Assembly: GCA_032690845.1 (NCBI GenBank)
Contig: CM064430.1
Span: 1,784,949 to 1,848,948 of the forward strand
Origin: Eleusine coracana subsp. coracana
Lineage: Eukaryota > Streptophyta > Magnoliopsida > Poales > Poaceae
DNA: 64,000 nucleotides
Direction: 5' to 3'
The notes under the pieces are model-generated. The model searched no databases and was not told the origin of the DNA. It saw nothing but the letters and a program-made list of their open reading frames with translations. Below, piece by piece: positions 1 through 12,051 of the stretch. The position numbers and the translations under genes were made by a program. Numbering within the stretch: position 1 is the stretch's first letter; the number at the start of each line of letters is the position of its first letter.

Positions 1-721
1 CTGTCCCTATGCTTATGGAGGACGGGTCGCTTGGGTATGCCTGCACTAGAGATTCAAGTCTATGCCTATGGTCAAGGAAGGTGATGAAACCAGATGGAGT
101 TGTTGTTGGGTGGGTACAACGCAAGGCCGTCGAGCTTGAGCTCGAGAAACTGGTACCAGCATTGAAGAACAAAAGCTGGTACTCTTTCAGAAAGAAGAAG
201 AAATTGGTGCCGGAGCTGATTAGTGCTGCTCAGGGGGTTGATGTTGTCTTCATGGCCACAAGCGTTGGCATCTTCATGTATGATTTCAAGTCAGGGGAGG
301 CGAGGAAGGTCGGAGAGAATTTTCCTACTCAGTGTCGTGACTTGTTACCCTTCATGAGTTTCTACACTCCAGGTATGTTCTACATTTTGTAGGTTGTTCT
401 GGCCATGGTGTGCATGTTAAGGCCATTCTTGATACTGGAGGTACATGCTCGCATTACGAACCTATGTAGAATAAGCCATAGCAAATTTTATGGCATTTGG
501 CTTCTACTTCAATTTGCTTTCTTTATAAGTGTTTTAGGAGTGCACACCCCTGGACCCTTCTTCAAAAAGAAAATAAACACCAAACTGTGAAACAGTTTTA
601 ACTTATTTTTTGGTTCTTTTCAGACTATGTCATCAATGAAAAAAGACGCCCTTGGCAGGAAAGGCACATTATTGACCAAGATGAAGTAGTAGCGGAACAT
701 TTTTCAAGTCTATCATGTTGA
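1..721 (+). CDS. F-box/propeller family protein A, 3' part (cut by window start)
   Basis: The exon runs in from before the window and is open from base 3. It carries the C-terminal part of the F-box family: MEDGSLG, a LWSRKV strand, an IFMYDFKSGEARKVGE strand and the exon-end motif PFMSFYTPG. The first exon ends at 372 (CCAG/gtatgt, phase 1). A last exon at 624-721 follows ttcttttcag and gives about 32 more residues before TGA, longer than the 13-20 usual here. The F-box itself lies outside the window, so its integrity cannot be judged. Role by family: substrate receptor of an SCF ubiquitin ligase. The splice model is inferred from the same exon structure in copies C, E, F and G. Confidence 0.72.
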
Positions 722-1277
722 ATTTGTTCCTGCAGTTAGCATCTTGCATAGGTGATGCTATGAACAAAAAAGGTCATGGTGGTACATGAGAATTTTTTCC
801 TCCGGCAGAGTTTTCTTTTGAATGGTCTTTGTTTGAATAAACAGATGCACTTCATAAATGGATTGACATATGCTCATGTTTTGTTCTACTCCTATATGGG
901 GAATGGTCAAATGGATATACAGAGTCGATCTTCTCCAGTAAACTGCATTGGATTTTTTTTTTTGAGGCAAAGTAAACTGCATTGGATGACTGTAAGAGTT
1001 GCAGAGAGCTTGTGATGTGAGCTCGGGCCCTAAAAGAATGTGGATATACTGAAAGTGGATTAACCTTGTAGTTAATCCCACGATCTACTGTCCACATTCT
1101 GGTCCCATCAACCTTGTGATATGAGCTCAGGCCCCAATAGAAAGATGTTTCTGGGCTGGGCCGAACTAATCCCACGTAAGCCCACGAAACAGTCGGGACG
1201 CGGACTCATCTGACGAACCCCGTCGTCGACTCGTCGTTCTCGCCTCGCGCTTTCCCCAATTCCCAATCCCCACCCAA
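722..1277. other. Intergenic region between F-box A and B
   Basis: 3' flank of copy A followed by the promoter of copy B. A short segment containing ATGTGAGCTCGGGCCC near 1015-1030 recurs imperfectly at 1118-1134, a small local duplication. No convincing coding sequence. Confidence 0.5.
1151..1190 (+). promoter_or_regulatory. GGGCC/GCCCA motif cluster upstream of F-box B
   Basis: GGGCTGGGCC and two GCCCA cores lie about 90-125 bases before the ATG at 1278. Similar clusters precede copies E, F and G. In plants such site-II-like (TGGGCC/GGCCCA) elements bind TCP-class factors in proximal promoters. The function here is inferred from motif and position only. Confidence 0.35.
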
Positions 1278-4061
1278 ATGGCAAACCCTAGCCTCACCGA
1301 CCACCAGCGCGGCAAGGCGCCGCCGCCCCCGCCCCTGCCCCCACCCCCGGAGCTGATTGAGGATGCCGTCACCGAGATCCTTCTCCGCATCCCGCCGGAC
1401 GAGCCCGCGGATCTCGTCCGCGCCTCACTCGTCGACAAGCGCTGGCGCCGCGTCCTCACCGACCCCAACTTCCTCCGCCGCTACCGCGAGTTCCACCGCA
1501 CGCCTCCGCTCCTCGGCTTCTTCCAGAACCATCCGCCCGCCGATGTCGGCACAATGCCCCGCTTCGTCGCCACCACAGCCGCATCCCCGTTTCCCCAGCC
1601 GGAGTTCGGCGGCAAGGAATAGTGGGCCATGAACGGCCACCACGGGCGCGTGCTCATCGACGTCGGGGACAACTCTGGTGATGACCTCGTTATCTGGGAT
1701 CTCATATTCTGGGACCCCATCACCGGCGACCGGCACAGAATTGGCCGACCGGGCAACTTGGCCGACACATTCTACTGCCCAACAGTGATCTGCGCTGTAA
1801 GCAGCTGCAATCACCTCAATTGCCACGGTGGTCCGTTCCTGGTAGTCGGCGTGGGATTTGTGGAAGGGCTCATACAGGTGTTTGTGTACTCATCGGAGGC
1901 CCATGCATGGACCCAATCAGCCTCGGTTGACTCACGAGGTGAGAAATATTTGGATGCGCAGAATGGTATTCTTATCGAGGATGAAATCTATTTCAGCCTT
2001 GGTTGGGGTGACGGAATTCTGAAATATGAGGTGGACAAGAATCGTTTATCCGTGTTGGATCCACCGGAAGTTTATGACAGAGGTGCTTCCCTTGTGCAAA
2101 TGGAGGTCGGTTCCCTGGGTCTTGCTGGTTCTAAGGGATCAAGTATTTATCTGTGGTCGTGGATGGAACCCCGTGAGGGAGCTGCAGGATGGGTGCTATG
2201 TAGGGTCATTGACTTTGAGAAACTGTTACCTTCTGCCAAACTGTTTGACACAGCTCAGGTCATAGGTTTTGCTGAGGGTCTCGGTCTTATGTTCGTGGGC
2301 ACATTTGCTGGTGTCTTCACAATTGAGCTGAAATCAGGCAAGTTGAAGAGGATAGGTGAGCCTGGAGTTTTCTACCCCATTGTACCATTCATGAGCTTCT
2401 ACACTCCAGGTAATGCACCATCTGCTAGCCCTATGCATTTTTATGATCATGGAATTTACTTTTCTCTATGTGGTTCTTATATAGTGTTATCTGTGCTAGA
2501 TATAATTGCTCCCACCCCTAATCCTAGCCTCACGGAAGGAAAGCATGCCCTGGAATTGCCGGAGCTGAATGAGAGCGCCATCACCGAGATCCTTCTCTGC
2601 GTCCCACCGAATGAGCCTGCAGGCCTCGTTCGTGCCTCCCTGGTCCACAAGCGGTGGCGTCGCATCCTCACTGACCCTGCATTTCTCTGCCGCTACCGTG
2701 AGGTCCTCTGCACACGTCCGCTTCTCGGCTTCTTTCACAACCATCCGCCTGCCGATGTGGGCTCTATGCCTCGCTTCGTTGCCACCACAGGAGCATCCCC
2801 CTTGCCCCAGTCAGAGTTTGATGGTGAAGATTGGTGGGCAATGAATTGCCACCATGGACGTGTCCTAGTTGATATTGGGAACTCTGGTGAAGGCCTTGTT
2901 GTTTGGGATCCCATCACTGGCAACAAGCACAGAATTCATCAACCCGACAGCTTGCGTGGCACATTCTATTCCCCTGTAGTGCTCTGTGCTTTACGCTGCT
3001 GCAATCACCTGAATTGCCATGGTGGTCTCTTCCTTGTGGTCGGTGTGGGCTTTGCGGACCGTGTCATACAGGTGTTTGTGTACACGTCTGAAAATCGTGC
3101 ATGGACCCAACCAGCCTCTGTTGACTCACAAGGTATCAATTATATGGGTGCGCAGAAAGGTACCCTTATCAGGGATGCTATCTATTTCACCCTTGGGTGG
3201 GGTGATGGAATTCTGAAATATAAGGTGGATAAGAATCGTTTATCTGTGTTCGACCCACCAGAGGTGTATGACCGGGGTGCTTCCCTCGTGCAAATGGAGG
3301 ACGGTTCTCTGGGTCTTGCTGGTTCTAAGGGATCAAGTATTTATCTGTGGTCGAGGAAGGAAACCCGTAAGGGAGCTGCAGGATGGGTGCAATGTAGGGT
3401 CATCGACTTTGAGAAACTGTTACCTTCTTTTAAACTGTTTGACACAGCTGAGGTTATAGGTTTCGCTGAGGGTTTTGGTCTTATGTTCGTGGGCACATTT
3501 GCTGGTGTATTCACAATTGAGCTCAAATCAGGCAAGTTGAAGAAGATAGGTGATCCTGGAGTCTTCTACCCCATCATACCCTTCATGAGCTTCTACACTC
3601 CAGGTAAGGCGCCGCCTACTAGCCATTTGCCTATCTATAATTCTGCCATTTACTTTTTTCCTTTGCTTATTTATAATCCTGCAATTTACCTTTTCCTTAT
3701 GTGGTTCTTATATATTATTACCTGTGCTTGCTATAAATGAATACTTGATGATGCAGCAATGCACAATGTTTTGGTCATGTTCCACTCATTAAGAAGTTCT
3801 TGATACGGTCAATATGTGCCTTCGAAGAAGTTGATCAAACAAGTTTTATTTGTGCTCTTTAGTCAATTGCCACCGAGGAAAATCTGTAGCTAATTTAGTT
3901 GTGGCCTTGTTTTGGTCGTGCAATCTTTTAATCTTGGTCTCTAATAATCTTTCTTAGAAGACCGTATATAGTGAGCTATCCAAAAAAAAAATTGATTTGT
4001 GTGCTTCCACTTTTCAGATTGTGCTACAAGCAAATTGGTACTGCAAGCGGGGACAAGTTAA
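1278..4061 (+). pseudogene. F-box/propeller gene B: two units fused in tandem, first unit with an in-frame stop
   Basis: ATG 1278 opens a proline-rich start and a good F-box (ELIEDAVTEILLRIPPDEPA...LVRASL). TAG at 1620-1622 stands where paralogs have Trp (a G-to-A change). The frame continues from 1623 through the propeller region (GHHGRVL, WDPITG, CNHLNCHGGPF) to YTPG at 2409. Instead of the usual intron and last exon, the same frame runs on into a second F-box and propeller unit (about 2509-3603). That unit has no ATG at the homologous position. A donor at 3603 (CCAG/gtaagg) and acceptor before 4018 (cttttcag) add a short last exon ending TAA 4059-4061. Translation from ATG 1629 would give a propeller/F-box/propeller fusion of about 670 residues. 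An alternative is splicing from 2409 to 4018, skipping unit 2. The stop makes the full gene suspect; expression is unknown. Confidence 0.7.
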
Positions 4062-4619
4062 CCACTGCTGGGTCGAAGCATGCATGGTACTTCTCAGTCT
4101 CCTATGAAGCTGAATTTGCTCAAGTTGGCATTTTGCATAGCTCTTAGCCTCTTACTTTGGAGCTTGATGGAATGCTTATATTCTATTGGGTGGTTTGGTT
4201 TGTTTTATGGTAGTTTCAGCCACCCTGGCTAGCCAAAGACCTTACTATCTTCCTCACTAGTTATGACCTTGATCGTGATAACTATGTTTCAAGCTTGCAC
4301 TTAATCTTACTTGGTTAGTGTCCCATGATGATTGACGATTCCACTCTGAACCAATGATGTAATATGGTTTCTTTGATCGAAAACTGATTTTGACTGGTTC
4401 AGTGTAATTTAATTTCTGGAATTAGGACAGCAGTTTCAGGATTTCTGTGTTTTCAGGAATACATCTGCCATTTAGAACAGAAAAGAGGATCAAATTTAAC
4501 GTTCTGTTTCTGTGCCGATGCTGGCCATCTGTTGGTCGGCATGCTGTTTTATGCATGACTTCCTGTGCTGAAATGTCTTTGTGACGAGATATAACTCTGA
4601 CAATGTGATAAGATGGTGC
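4062..4619. other. 3' flank of F-box B
   Basis: AT-rich, non-coding, related to the 3' flanks of the other F-box copies. It leads directly into an antisense Rx_N-like relic. Confidence 0.45.
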
Positions 4620-4826
4620 TGCTGGCACTAATCCCTGAGCATTTGCTTTGCTGCATACTGGATCTGGTTGAAACAGTTCACTGTGCTGGCTGCTGTTGAG
4701 TGCCAACGAATGGAGGAGTGTACGATGGTGAGATGCCCTGTAAATCGTCAGCTGTTGGATTGAGTTCTCCCCTTGCAAATTCAGTGACAAGTTTCAACTC
4801 AGATGCTAGTGATTGCAAGCGTAACT
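4620..4826 (-). pseudogene. Relic of the Rx_N-like family (middle segment)
   Basis: Read on the minus strand, this stretch gives LQSLASELKLVTEF, then RGEL, DDLQGIS, a proline-rich turn and, after a frame change, PDPVC. It matches in order the middle of the intact paralogs (LQSMASQFK...ETA.GEL...NLQNIS...PDPVCC; about residues 240-310). Both ends of the gene are missing and the frame is broken. It lies antisense in the 3' flank of F-box B, the same relative position that full Rx_N-like genes occupy behind copies E and F. Confidence 0.65.
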
Positions 4827-5299
4827 AGCAGTCTCACTTTGTCTGTTCTTTCTGAAAGTCGCAGCTTCGAGGATAGACACTATCTGTAGCGTCCTGGGAT
4901 GTTGGTGTAGTGTAGTGTTTGTCAAAGGGATTGCGAAAGGTGTAGTGTCGGAATGAACAGCAGGACTGAAGTCTCTAGTAAGATGTCTTTCGCATTCTAC
5001 AAACCATTATTCGTTCAGAAACAAACTGCAAACAATTCAAATTTTTGAACATACGGCGAAATTTAGAGCATAACTGACCACCTGTTCAGGCCCATGCATA
5101 ACAAGATCAGATTGACATTCATGGTACGAGAAGTCCAGCGGCCGCAAGGTGATATTTCTGAACCGTACAGCCGGATCTTGTTAGTCAAAGCTGGTTGAAT
5201 TGAACCATTTGCTTCGCTTATTCTTCGCCTCTTCCACCTCGCCTCCCTCCGCTCCTCCTCCCCGTCGCCACTCCGCTCAGCCGCCGCCACGAGCGCGTC
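4827..5299. other. Intergenic region upstream of F-box C
   Basis: Nothing coding recognised. The last 80 bases (5220-5299) are C-rich and resemble a transcribed 5' leader; no clear TATA box was identified. Confidence 0.4.
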
Positions 5300-6804
5300 A
5301 TGACGCCGCCGGATCTGATCGACGACGCCTTTGTCGAGATTCTGCTCCGCCTGCCGCCGGGCCGGACGACCCCGCGCATCTCGTCCGCGCCGCCGTTGTC
5401 TGCAAGCTCTGGCTCCGGATTCTATCCGACCCCGGCTTCTGGCGCCGGTACCGCGAGTTCCATCGACCTCCGTTCCTGCTCGACTTCTTCCACAACACCT
5501 ACCACGCAGGCTACGGCAGCATCCCTCGCTTCGTCCCCACCACCATGGCAGCCAACCCGTTCCCGCTGCCACACGACGGCAACCCTTGGTGGGTCGCCGA
5601 TTGCCACCACGGCCGCGTCCTCGTCGCCCAGCATAACGGCGAGTACGCCGTGTGGGACCCAATCACCGGTCACCGGCAGGAGCTGCCACATACACCAGTC
5701 ATCCGTCACGAGATCGACAACACTGCTGCAGTGCTATGCGCCGTGGCTGGCTGCGATCACCGCGATTGCTGGGGTGGTCCCTTGACTCCGTTCAAGGTCA
5801 TATTTCTTTCCATCGTCGATCACCCCTTGACGGTGACGGTGCACGCGTGCGTTTACTCATCGGAGGCTCGTGCCTGGAGCACGCCGGTTTCTGCTCTAAC
5901 GGGCAGCCGTTCAGGCAGCTTTCAATATAAGCGTGGTGCTCTTGTCGGAGACGTCTACTACTGCAACATTGGGCTTGGTGATATAATTGTGAAGTTCGAA
6001 TTGGGCAGTCACACCTTATCCATGATCGACCCTCCGCAAAAATACGATGACGGCTCTCTCCTCATGGCAGAGGAGGGTAGTTTGGGGCTTGCTGGCATCA
6101 GTGGTTCAAGCCTTTACCTTTGGTCGAGGATGTTGAATCCAGAGGGAATTGCTGAATGGGTACAACAGAGGGTTATTGAACTTGATCAATTGTTGCTCCC
6201 TTTTGGCAAATCATTGTACCGAGTCAATGTGAGTGCTTTAGCTGAGGGTGTCAGGTTTATCATCATGACTTGTGGTGGTGATGTCTTCATGTTTGACAAA
6301 AAGTTGTGGCGAGTGAGGAAAGTAATGAAGGAGCCAGAGGAACACTATAGTGTCATCTTCCCATTCGTGTGCTTCTACAAGCCTGGTATGGCCTCCATCT
6401 TACTCCATGGTTCACGTTTATTTGGATTCTGATTTGTTGATATTAAGTAGGCATTGAATGAAAAGAAATGATGCATGTGCTAGTAGCAACTGGACATCTG
6501 ACCATACATAACCAGATATACTTAACTTGATCAGGTTAAAGTTTTAAGACCATTTTTAATAATGGCAGATATGCTCACATCACAAAACTCAGCCTTGTGA
6601 GCCTTCAGATTTGCTCTGATAAACCCTTGTTGTTTCTTATGGAAGTTGGCCTATGTCTTTTCTCTCTATAAATATTTTTAGTAGACGCTTTCCACTGTTT
6701 CATCTTAGAATACTGAGTTATATGACGCAGTCTAACCTGTGTGTGCATGTTGCTTTTCAGATTCTGCAGCAGCAAATTGTCATTGCCAGAGACGACAGTT
6801 GTAA
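5300..6804 (+). pseudogene. F-box/propeller gene C, frameshifted inside the F-box
   Basis: ATG 5300 starts MTPPDLIDDAFVEILLRLPP. Five extra bases (GGCCG, near 5358) then shift the frame. The rest of the F-box (DDPAHLVRAAVVCKLW) and the whole propeller region follow in another frame to 6385 (YKPG, phase-1 donor gtatgg). The last exon at 6761-6804 (after tgcttttcag) encodes about 14 residues ending in TAA. The downstream frame has no upstream ATG in a plausible position: it could start only at a non-ATG codon, or at an internal ATG near 5545 that would drop the F-box. Conserved pieces seen are DCHHGRVLV, VWDPITGH, CDHRDC, YSSEARAW and LWSR. Probably a pseudogene, or a propeller-only product if the internal ATG is used. 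Confidence 0.7.
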
Positions 6805-8638
6805 TTACCAGCAGAAATGTAGTTAGTATCATGCAGCGAGCAATGCTTCAGAACATTTGGCATTATGTGGAGAAGTTTAATTAATGAAAGTGTAAGACAC
6901 CCTGATAAGTGGTGGGCCTTCTGTTCTTGTTGTTGAAGTAGCTGGTTGAGATGATCATTCATTCATTCTTGAAGGTTATATTTCATATGGTTGACATGCC
7001 CACTAGAATCCGGAAAATATATCAGGTCATTCTTTTGAACAAAAGTGAATATTAGTTTTTCATTCCTGGAACGTCTATTGTAGTGGTACAAATTGTTCAT
7101 CAAGCGCTGAACCTGTTGTTAGCATATTGCAGGGTTGATGCTCCGAGTTGTCTAGTATTATGTTGGGTATTCATTTTATTGCCGAGGATTAAGTTGTTTC
7201 TTAAGTATCATTTACACTTGCTTCCTTAAATTTATTTCAGTGTTATTAAACAATATGACCAGCTGGATTTGAAACTGCCTGGATGCTGGTTCAGGTTTTA
7301 CTCAAGAACAGCTAAAAATTCTAAACCAATTTCTAACAAAAGTTTCCAACCATGTCCATGTATAATTCATCCAACAAATTAACCTTGTTTTATATTGGTA
7401 CAATACTTAAGCAGAGAAGCCCAAAATCACAGATTACTAGTGTACTTCCTATGTTTTTTGATCCTATAGTTGAATTTATAGATTGAATCTGTTTTTTTTA
7501 GTATAAAAACTGTTGCTGTAATTTCTTACCAATTACTACTATGCCTGAATTTAGTTTCAGCAACATTTTAGGCATGCACTTAAAAACTGTCAATTCTTGT
7601 GTGATACTTCAATTTCTATAGCTAGGTTGTTCATATATGACTAATGCAGTGCCGAATATCCGGAGAGATATTGAAGTTCAATGAACCATCTTCAACTTTA
7701 TTTTAGCTTATGTTAGGTTACATGTGTTGATTAAATTGAAGTTCCTGTTTGCATGTTCTAGGCATGATGCTTTTGATACTGCTCAGATTTTTTTTCTCTA
7801 TTTAGGGATTAGGGAATAGGAAAGGCAACGCCCCTACTGATAATTATATTATATGAATTCAGAAAAAAAAGGATGTACATAATTAAAAGAAATAAATCAA
7901 GGGGGAAGATGCCCCTATTGATGGCAAAGTATCCTGATTTTACACATTCAATGGACATTGCAAAGTCACATTTCAAATTAGCTGTGTAGGCTTCAAACAT
8001 TGCGGCAATTACAATAGGTTCTGAAATTCTTAATGCTCTAGCATATAAGAATGATGATTTTCTATCTTCAAAACTGAAGAATAAAATGATGGTTTTCAAG
8101 TAAAAGTGAACACAGGATATCCAGCTGCTCAACTAGATGAGGGAAGCAAGGGGTGCATAGAAATTTATTTTGGAGTTGAGCACCAAGGAAATCGTGAGGT
8201 TTTGTGAGAAGGGTGGTGAACAACTTTTTTAAAAAACTAGCATGTGGGCCAAACAGAAGTATTTTTCCATAATTATTAGGTATTTTGGAAGTCACTTGGT
8301 GCCTGCCTTTTTTGACATGACATGCAATGTTGCCATATATCAGGCACATATATGCAAGTCAAATAGTCCAAGCAATGAAAAATCTCTTGCAGGTTATTAG
8401 GTTAAAGCACTGATACGATATTCTAAACAAAAATTTATGTCTCTTCTCTTGTTGCAACATAGTTATTCTTTTACGATAGTGCAATTGCATTTTCAGTGCT
8501 AAACTTCTGCGGAGTTGATAACCGCGACCTCAGTTACTAGCTCTGGAGCAGGCTGATTGCACTTCTATCCACTTCACCAGGTGCGCATACCTGTGCTTGA
8601 TATCTCTGACGAGATGCAACTCTGACAAGATGCTGCTG
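6344..8638 (+). repeat. Tandem duplication, copy 1: end of F-box C plus 3' flank
   Basis: The block starts in the last part of F-box C (CTATAGTGTCATCTTC), spans intron, last exon and 3' flank, and ends at GATGCTGCTGCT. The same order follows at once in copy 2. Copy 1 has about 480 extra bases (roughly 7795-8275, AT-rich, with two near-identical GCCCCTA-TTGA stretches) absent from copy 2, so an insertion here or a deletion there. 6805-8638 has no gene apart from this. Confidence 0.8.
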
Positions 8639-10546
8639 CTATAGTGTCATCTTCCCATTCGTGTGCTTCTACAAGCCTGGTATGGCCTCCATCTTATTCC
8701 GTGGTTCGTGTTTATTTGTATTTTGACTTGTTGATATTAAGTAGGCATTGAATGAAAAGAAATGATGCATGTGCTAGTAGCAACTGAACATCTGATCATA
8801 CATAACAAGATATACCTAATTTGATCAGGTTAAAGTTTTTGGCAGATATGCTCACATCACAAAACTCAGCCTTTGTGGGCCTTCAGAATTTCTCTGATAA
8901 ACCCTTTGTTGTTTCTTATGGAAGTTTGGCTCTTGTGTTTTCTCTGTATAAATATTTTTAGTGGACGCTTCCCCCTGTTTCATCTTAGAATACTGAGTTA
9001 TATGACAGTCTAACCTGTGTGTGCACGTTGTTTTTCAGATTCTACAGCAGCAAATTGTCATTGCCAGAGATGACAGTTGTAATTGTAACTACCAGCAGAA
9101 ATGTGGTTAGTATCATGCAGCGAGCAATGCTTTGGAACATTTGGCAGTATGTGGAAAAATTTAATTAATGAAAATGTAAGAAACCATGATCAGTGGTGGG
9201 CCTTTTGTTCTTGTTGTTGAAGTTGCTGGCTGAGATGATCATTATTGAAGGCTATATTTCATATGGTTGATATGCCCACTAGAAACTGAAGGTCATTCTT
9301 TGGAACAAAAGTGAATTTTAGTTTTTCATTTCTGAACTTCTATTGTAGTGGTACAAATTGTCCATCAAGCGCTGAACCTGTTGTTAACATATTGCAGTGT
9401 TGATGCTCCGAGTTGTCTAGTATTATGTTGAGTAGTTCATCTTATTGCCAAGGATTAAGTTGTCTCTTAAGTATCATTTTCACTTGCTTGCTTATAAACT
9501 TATTTTCAGTGTCATTAAGCGATATGACCGGCTGAATTTGAAACTGTTGTCTAGATGATGGTTCAGATTTCACTCAAGAACAGATAAATTTCTAACGGAA
9601 GTTTCAAACCATGTCCATGTGTAACCTGAATAGGAAATGATGCACCAGTTTTCTGATCGTCATCCAACAAAGACAAATTAACCTTGTTTTATATTGGTAC
9701 AATACTTAAGAAGAGAATCCCAAAATCTCGGATTTCTACTTACTATTAAACTCCCTATGTTTTTGACCTTATAATGGGATTGATAGATTGAATCTGTCTT
9801 TTTTACTAAAAATATTGTTGCTGTAATTTCTGTTACAATTACTACTATGCCTGAATTCAGTTTTAGCAACATTTTAGGCTTGCACTTAAAGCTGTCAATT
9901 CGTGGGTGATAGTTCAATTTGTATATGCTAGGTTCATGTATGAACCCTATTCAACATTATTGTGGCTTATTTCAGGTTACATGTGTCCATTAAAATGTAC
10001 TTCCTGTTTGCATGTCGTGCTAAGCATGATGCTTTCTATACGGGCCATTTTATACTAGGTATTTTGAAATTCACTTGGTGCCTTGTGTTGTGAGTGACAT
10101 GACATGCAATGTCGCCATATATCAGGCACATTTATGCAAGTCAAATAGTCTAAGCCATGAAATTTCTGTTGCAGGTTAAAGCACTGATATGACATCCTAA
10201 ACTAAAACTTACGCCTTCTCTTGTTGCAACATATAATCTTTTACCATAATGCCGTTGCATTTTCAGGCTAAACTTCTGCAGACCTTAGTATGCAGAATCA
10301 GAACCCTGTTAAGAGAGACCCAGAACACCTCTAGTGGTCAAACGAAATTTGGATGACCTCTGAGTCTAACCATCTCGGTCATTTGTTGTGACGTTCCTTG
10401 TCTCCAGAGGAGGTTGATTGCACTTCATCTGGTTATCTATTCAGTGCAGTAATGCGCTGAAATATAGCATGGGATATTGGTGTGCATACCTGTATGTGTG
10501 ATATCTCTCTGACGAGAGATGTAGCTCTAACAAGATGCTGCTGCTA
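8639..10546 (+). repeat. Tandem duplication, copy 2: orphan F-box C 3' end
   Basis: Repeats 6344-8638 with many small differences. It includes the coding tail and donor (CCTG/gtatgg near 8680) and the last-exon acceptor (tttttcag before 9039), where the reading frame now hits TGA early. It has no promoter or 5' exon, so it is an orphan gene tail produced by unequal exchange. The junction lies at a short GCTGCTGCTA run. Confidence 0.8.
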
Positions 10547-10760
10547 GCATGGGTCCCTGAATATTTTGTTTTGAAAGGTCTTAGTCCCTAAATGTTTGCT
10601 TTGAAGCATACTGAATCTGGGCAAAGAAATTCATTTTGTTGGATTGGATCTGCCCATGAACAGAGTGGGTTCTCCCACAGCAAATTATTAAGTGACGAGT
10701 TTGAACTTTGAACTGAGACGACAGTGATCGCAATTCGCAAGCACTACTAGCAGTCTGGTC
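10547..10760 (-). pseudogene. Relic of the Rx_N-like family (middle segment)
   Basis: The plus-strand text contains GCATACTGAATCTGGGC, GTTCTCCCACAGC and GAACTGAGACGACAG in the order found antisense in the 53.2-54.5 kb gene (TGGATCCGGGC, GTTCTCCCGCCGC, GAACTGAGACGCCAT). It therefore represents the RPDPVCC to SMASQFK segment on the minus strand, heavily decayed. It lies behind the duplicated F-box C tail. Confidence 0.55.
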
Positions 10761-12051
10761 CGGCAGTCCCAGTCTGTTATTTGTTTATTTAATTTTGAAA
10801 TCCAGTCCCAGCCTGTTACAAACACGTCTCACACAGTCTGTCAAAAATGAGGTGATTTTGCTGAACCGGACAGGGACAGCCGGACCTCTGCCGTCGAGCT
10901 CGCCATGGCATGCATCACGACGATGGTTATGGACGGCACGAGGCGGCAGCTAGTGGGTGCGGCATGCTACAGTGCAGCAGCGATAGCTAGGACAGTGCGC
11001 GGCATGCGACGGTGGCGGCTGGAGGTGTGCAGCGGCAGCCGTGACCATTGGGGACGGAGTGGCGTGAGCGTGACTATGGTGGAAGTTGTGGACAGCATGC
11101 GACATGCAGCGGCGGCAGCGATGAATGGATGGGCTTGCTGCTGCAGGGACTGCGTGGGCAGCGGAGACAAGTGGGAATGACATGATGGGGTGGCGCACTG
11201 GCGCACATCATGCGCGCTTAGCTCAGTCTATCGGCGGCGCAGCAGCAGCAGCAGCCTGAGAAGGAAGAAATAGCAAGGGGGCATTAGTGTCTTTTTACAT
11301 GATTTATTATTCATGAATGGTATGTTTGAGATAAAATTTGTAACCTAGTGGCATATATGGGATAAGCCATTTTGCACTGAAATATTTGATATTAGAACAT
11401 TTTGCAATGACACAGGTGAGATTATCTCTATTATGATTGTTTCATATATATGTCAAAGATAAAAATTCCACCAACTAGTTCCAGTAGGCGTTGTGGCTTC
11501 CAGAACCGTCCAGCAAGGGGACGCGGCACCATACCAGCATTAAGGTATTTGCAACGGCAGGTAAAGAAATTTCGCATTGTAATTATAACAAACTGATTAA
11601 TGGCAAGAGAATGGGATAGTATGTGCGTTTGGGACCCAGAGCCGCAACAATAAATTACACAGGAAACATAAATAGTCCTCAATATGGGTTCCAAAGTAAT
11701 TCAAACTTCATTCTAGGAAAAAAAAAATGTTCGGCTGCTTGAAACTTCTCACACTCTGCTGCCCCACATCGGGCACCACAGCTCTCTGAACCCCATTTTA
11801 GGACATTCTCAATATAAAATAAACAAATTTGCGATTCCACAATAACAGAACAAAAGACAAACCAATTCCATGGTTGTAGGTCTCAAAAAGGTTCCACACA
11901 TAGCATACATATATGTCTTAGATTAGTGTACCATACAGCAGACAAGGTTTAATCGGCACATAGTTACTTAGGTCTTAGTGTCTTACATACCACAGACCGA
12001 GGCATTCCCATTACCAAATTGTCATCAACAGACAAGGAAACCCTAGACCAC
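10761..12051. other. Intergenic; GC-rich patch 10890-11270, otherwise AT-rich
   Basis: The patch at 10890-11270 is rich in GCGGC and GGCATGC words and is open on both strands, but matches nothing I recognise and has no splice or domain support. The remainder shows no coding signal. It may include the 3' UTR of the minus-strand gene that ends at 12052. Confidence 0.35.

Noticed and set aside
1166..1468. A 100-codon minus-strand frame over the start of F-box B
   Set aside because: It is antisense to a clear F-box coding region and has GC-driven openness.
4422..4790. A 122-codon minus-strand frame as a gene
   Set aside because: Only its middle resembles the Rx_N-like family (QPDPVC); the remainder does not. 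It is part of a relic.
5200..6432. A single intact 410-codon frame for F-box C
   Set aside because: It would need a TTG start at 5200, and its N-terminal 60 codons do not match the family. The true F-box start is in another frame from ATG 5300.
10905..11206. Open frames of 80-90 codons on both strands in a GC-rich patch
   Set aside because: Open on both strands, repetitive GGC/GCA composition, no domain or splice evidence. Composition alone explains them.
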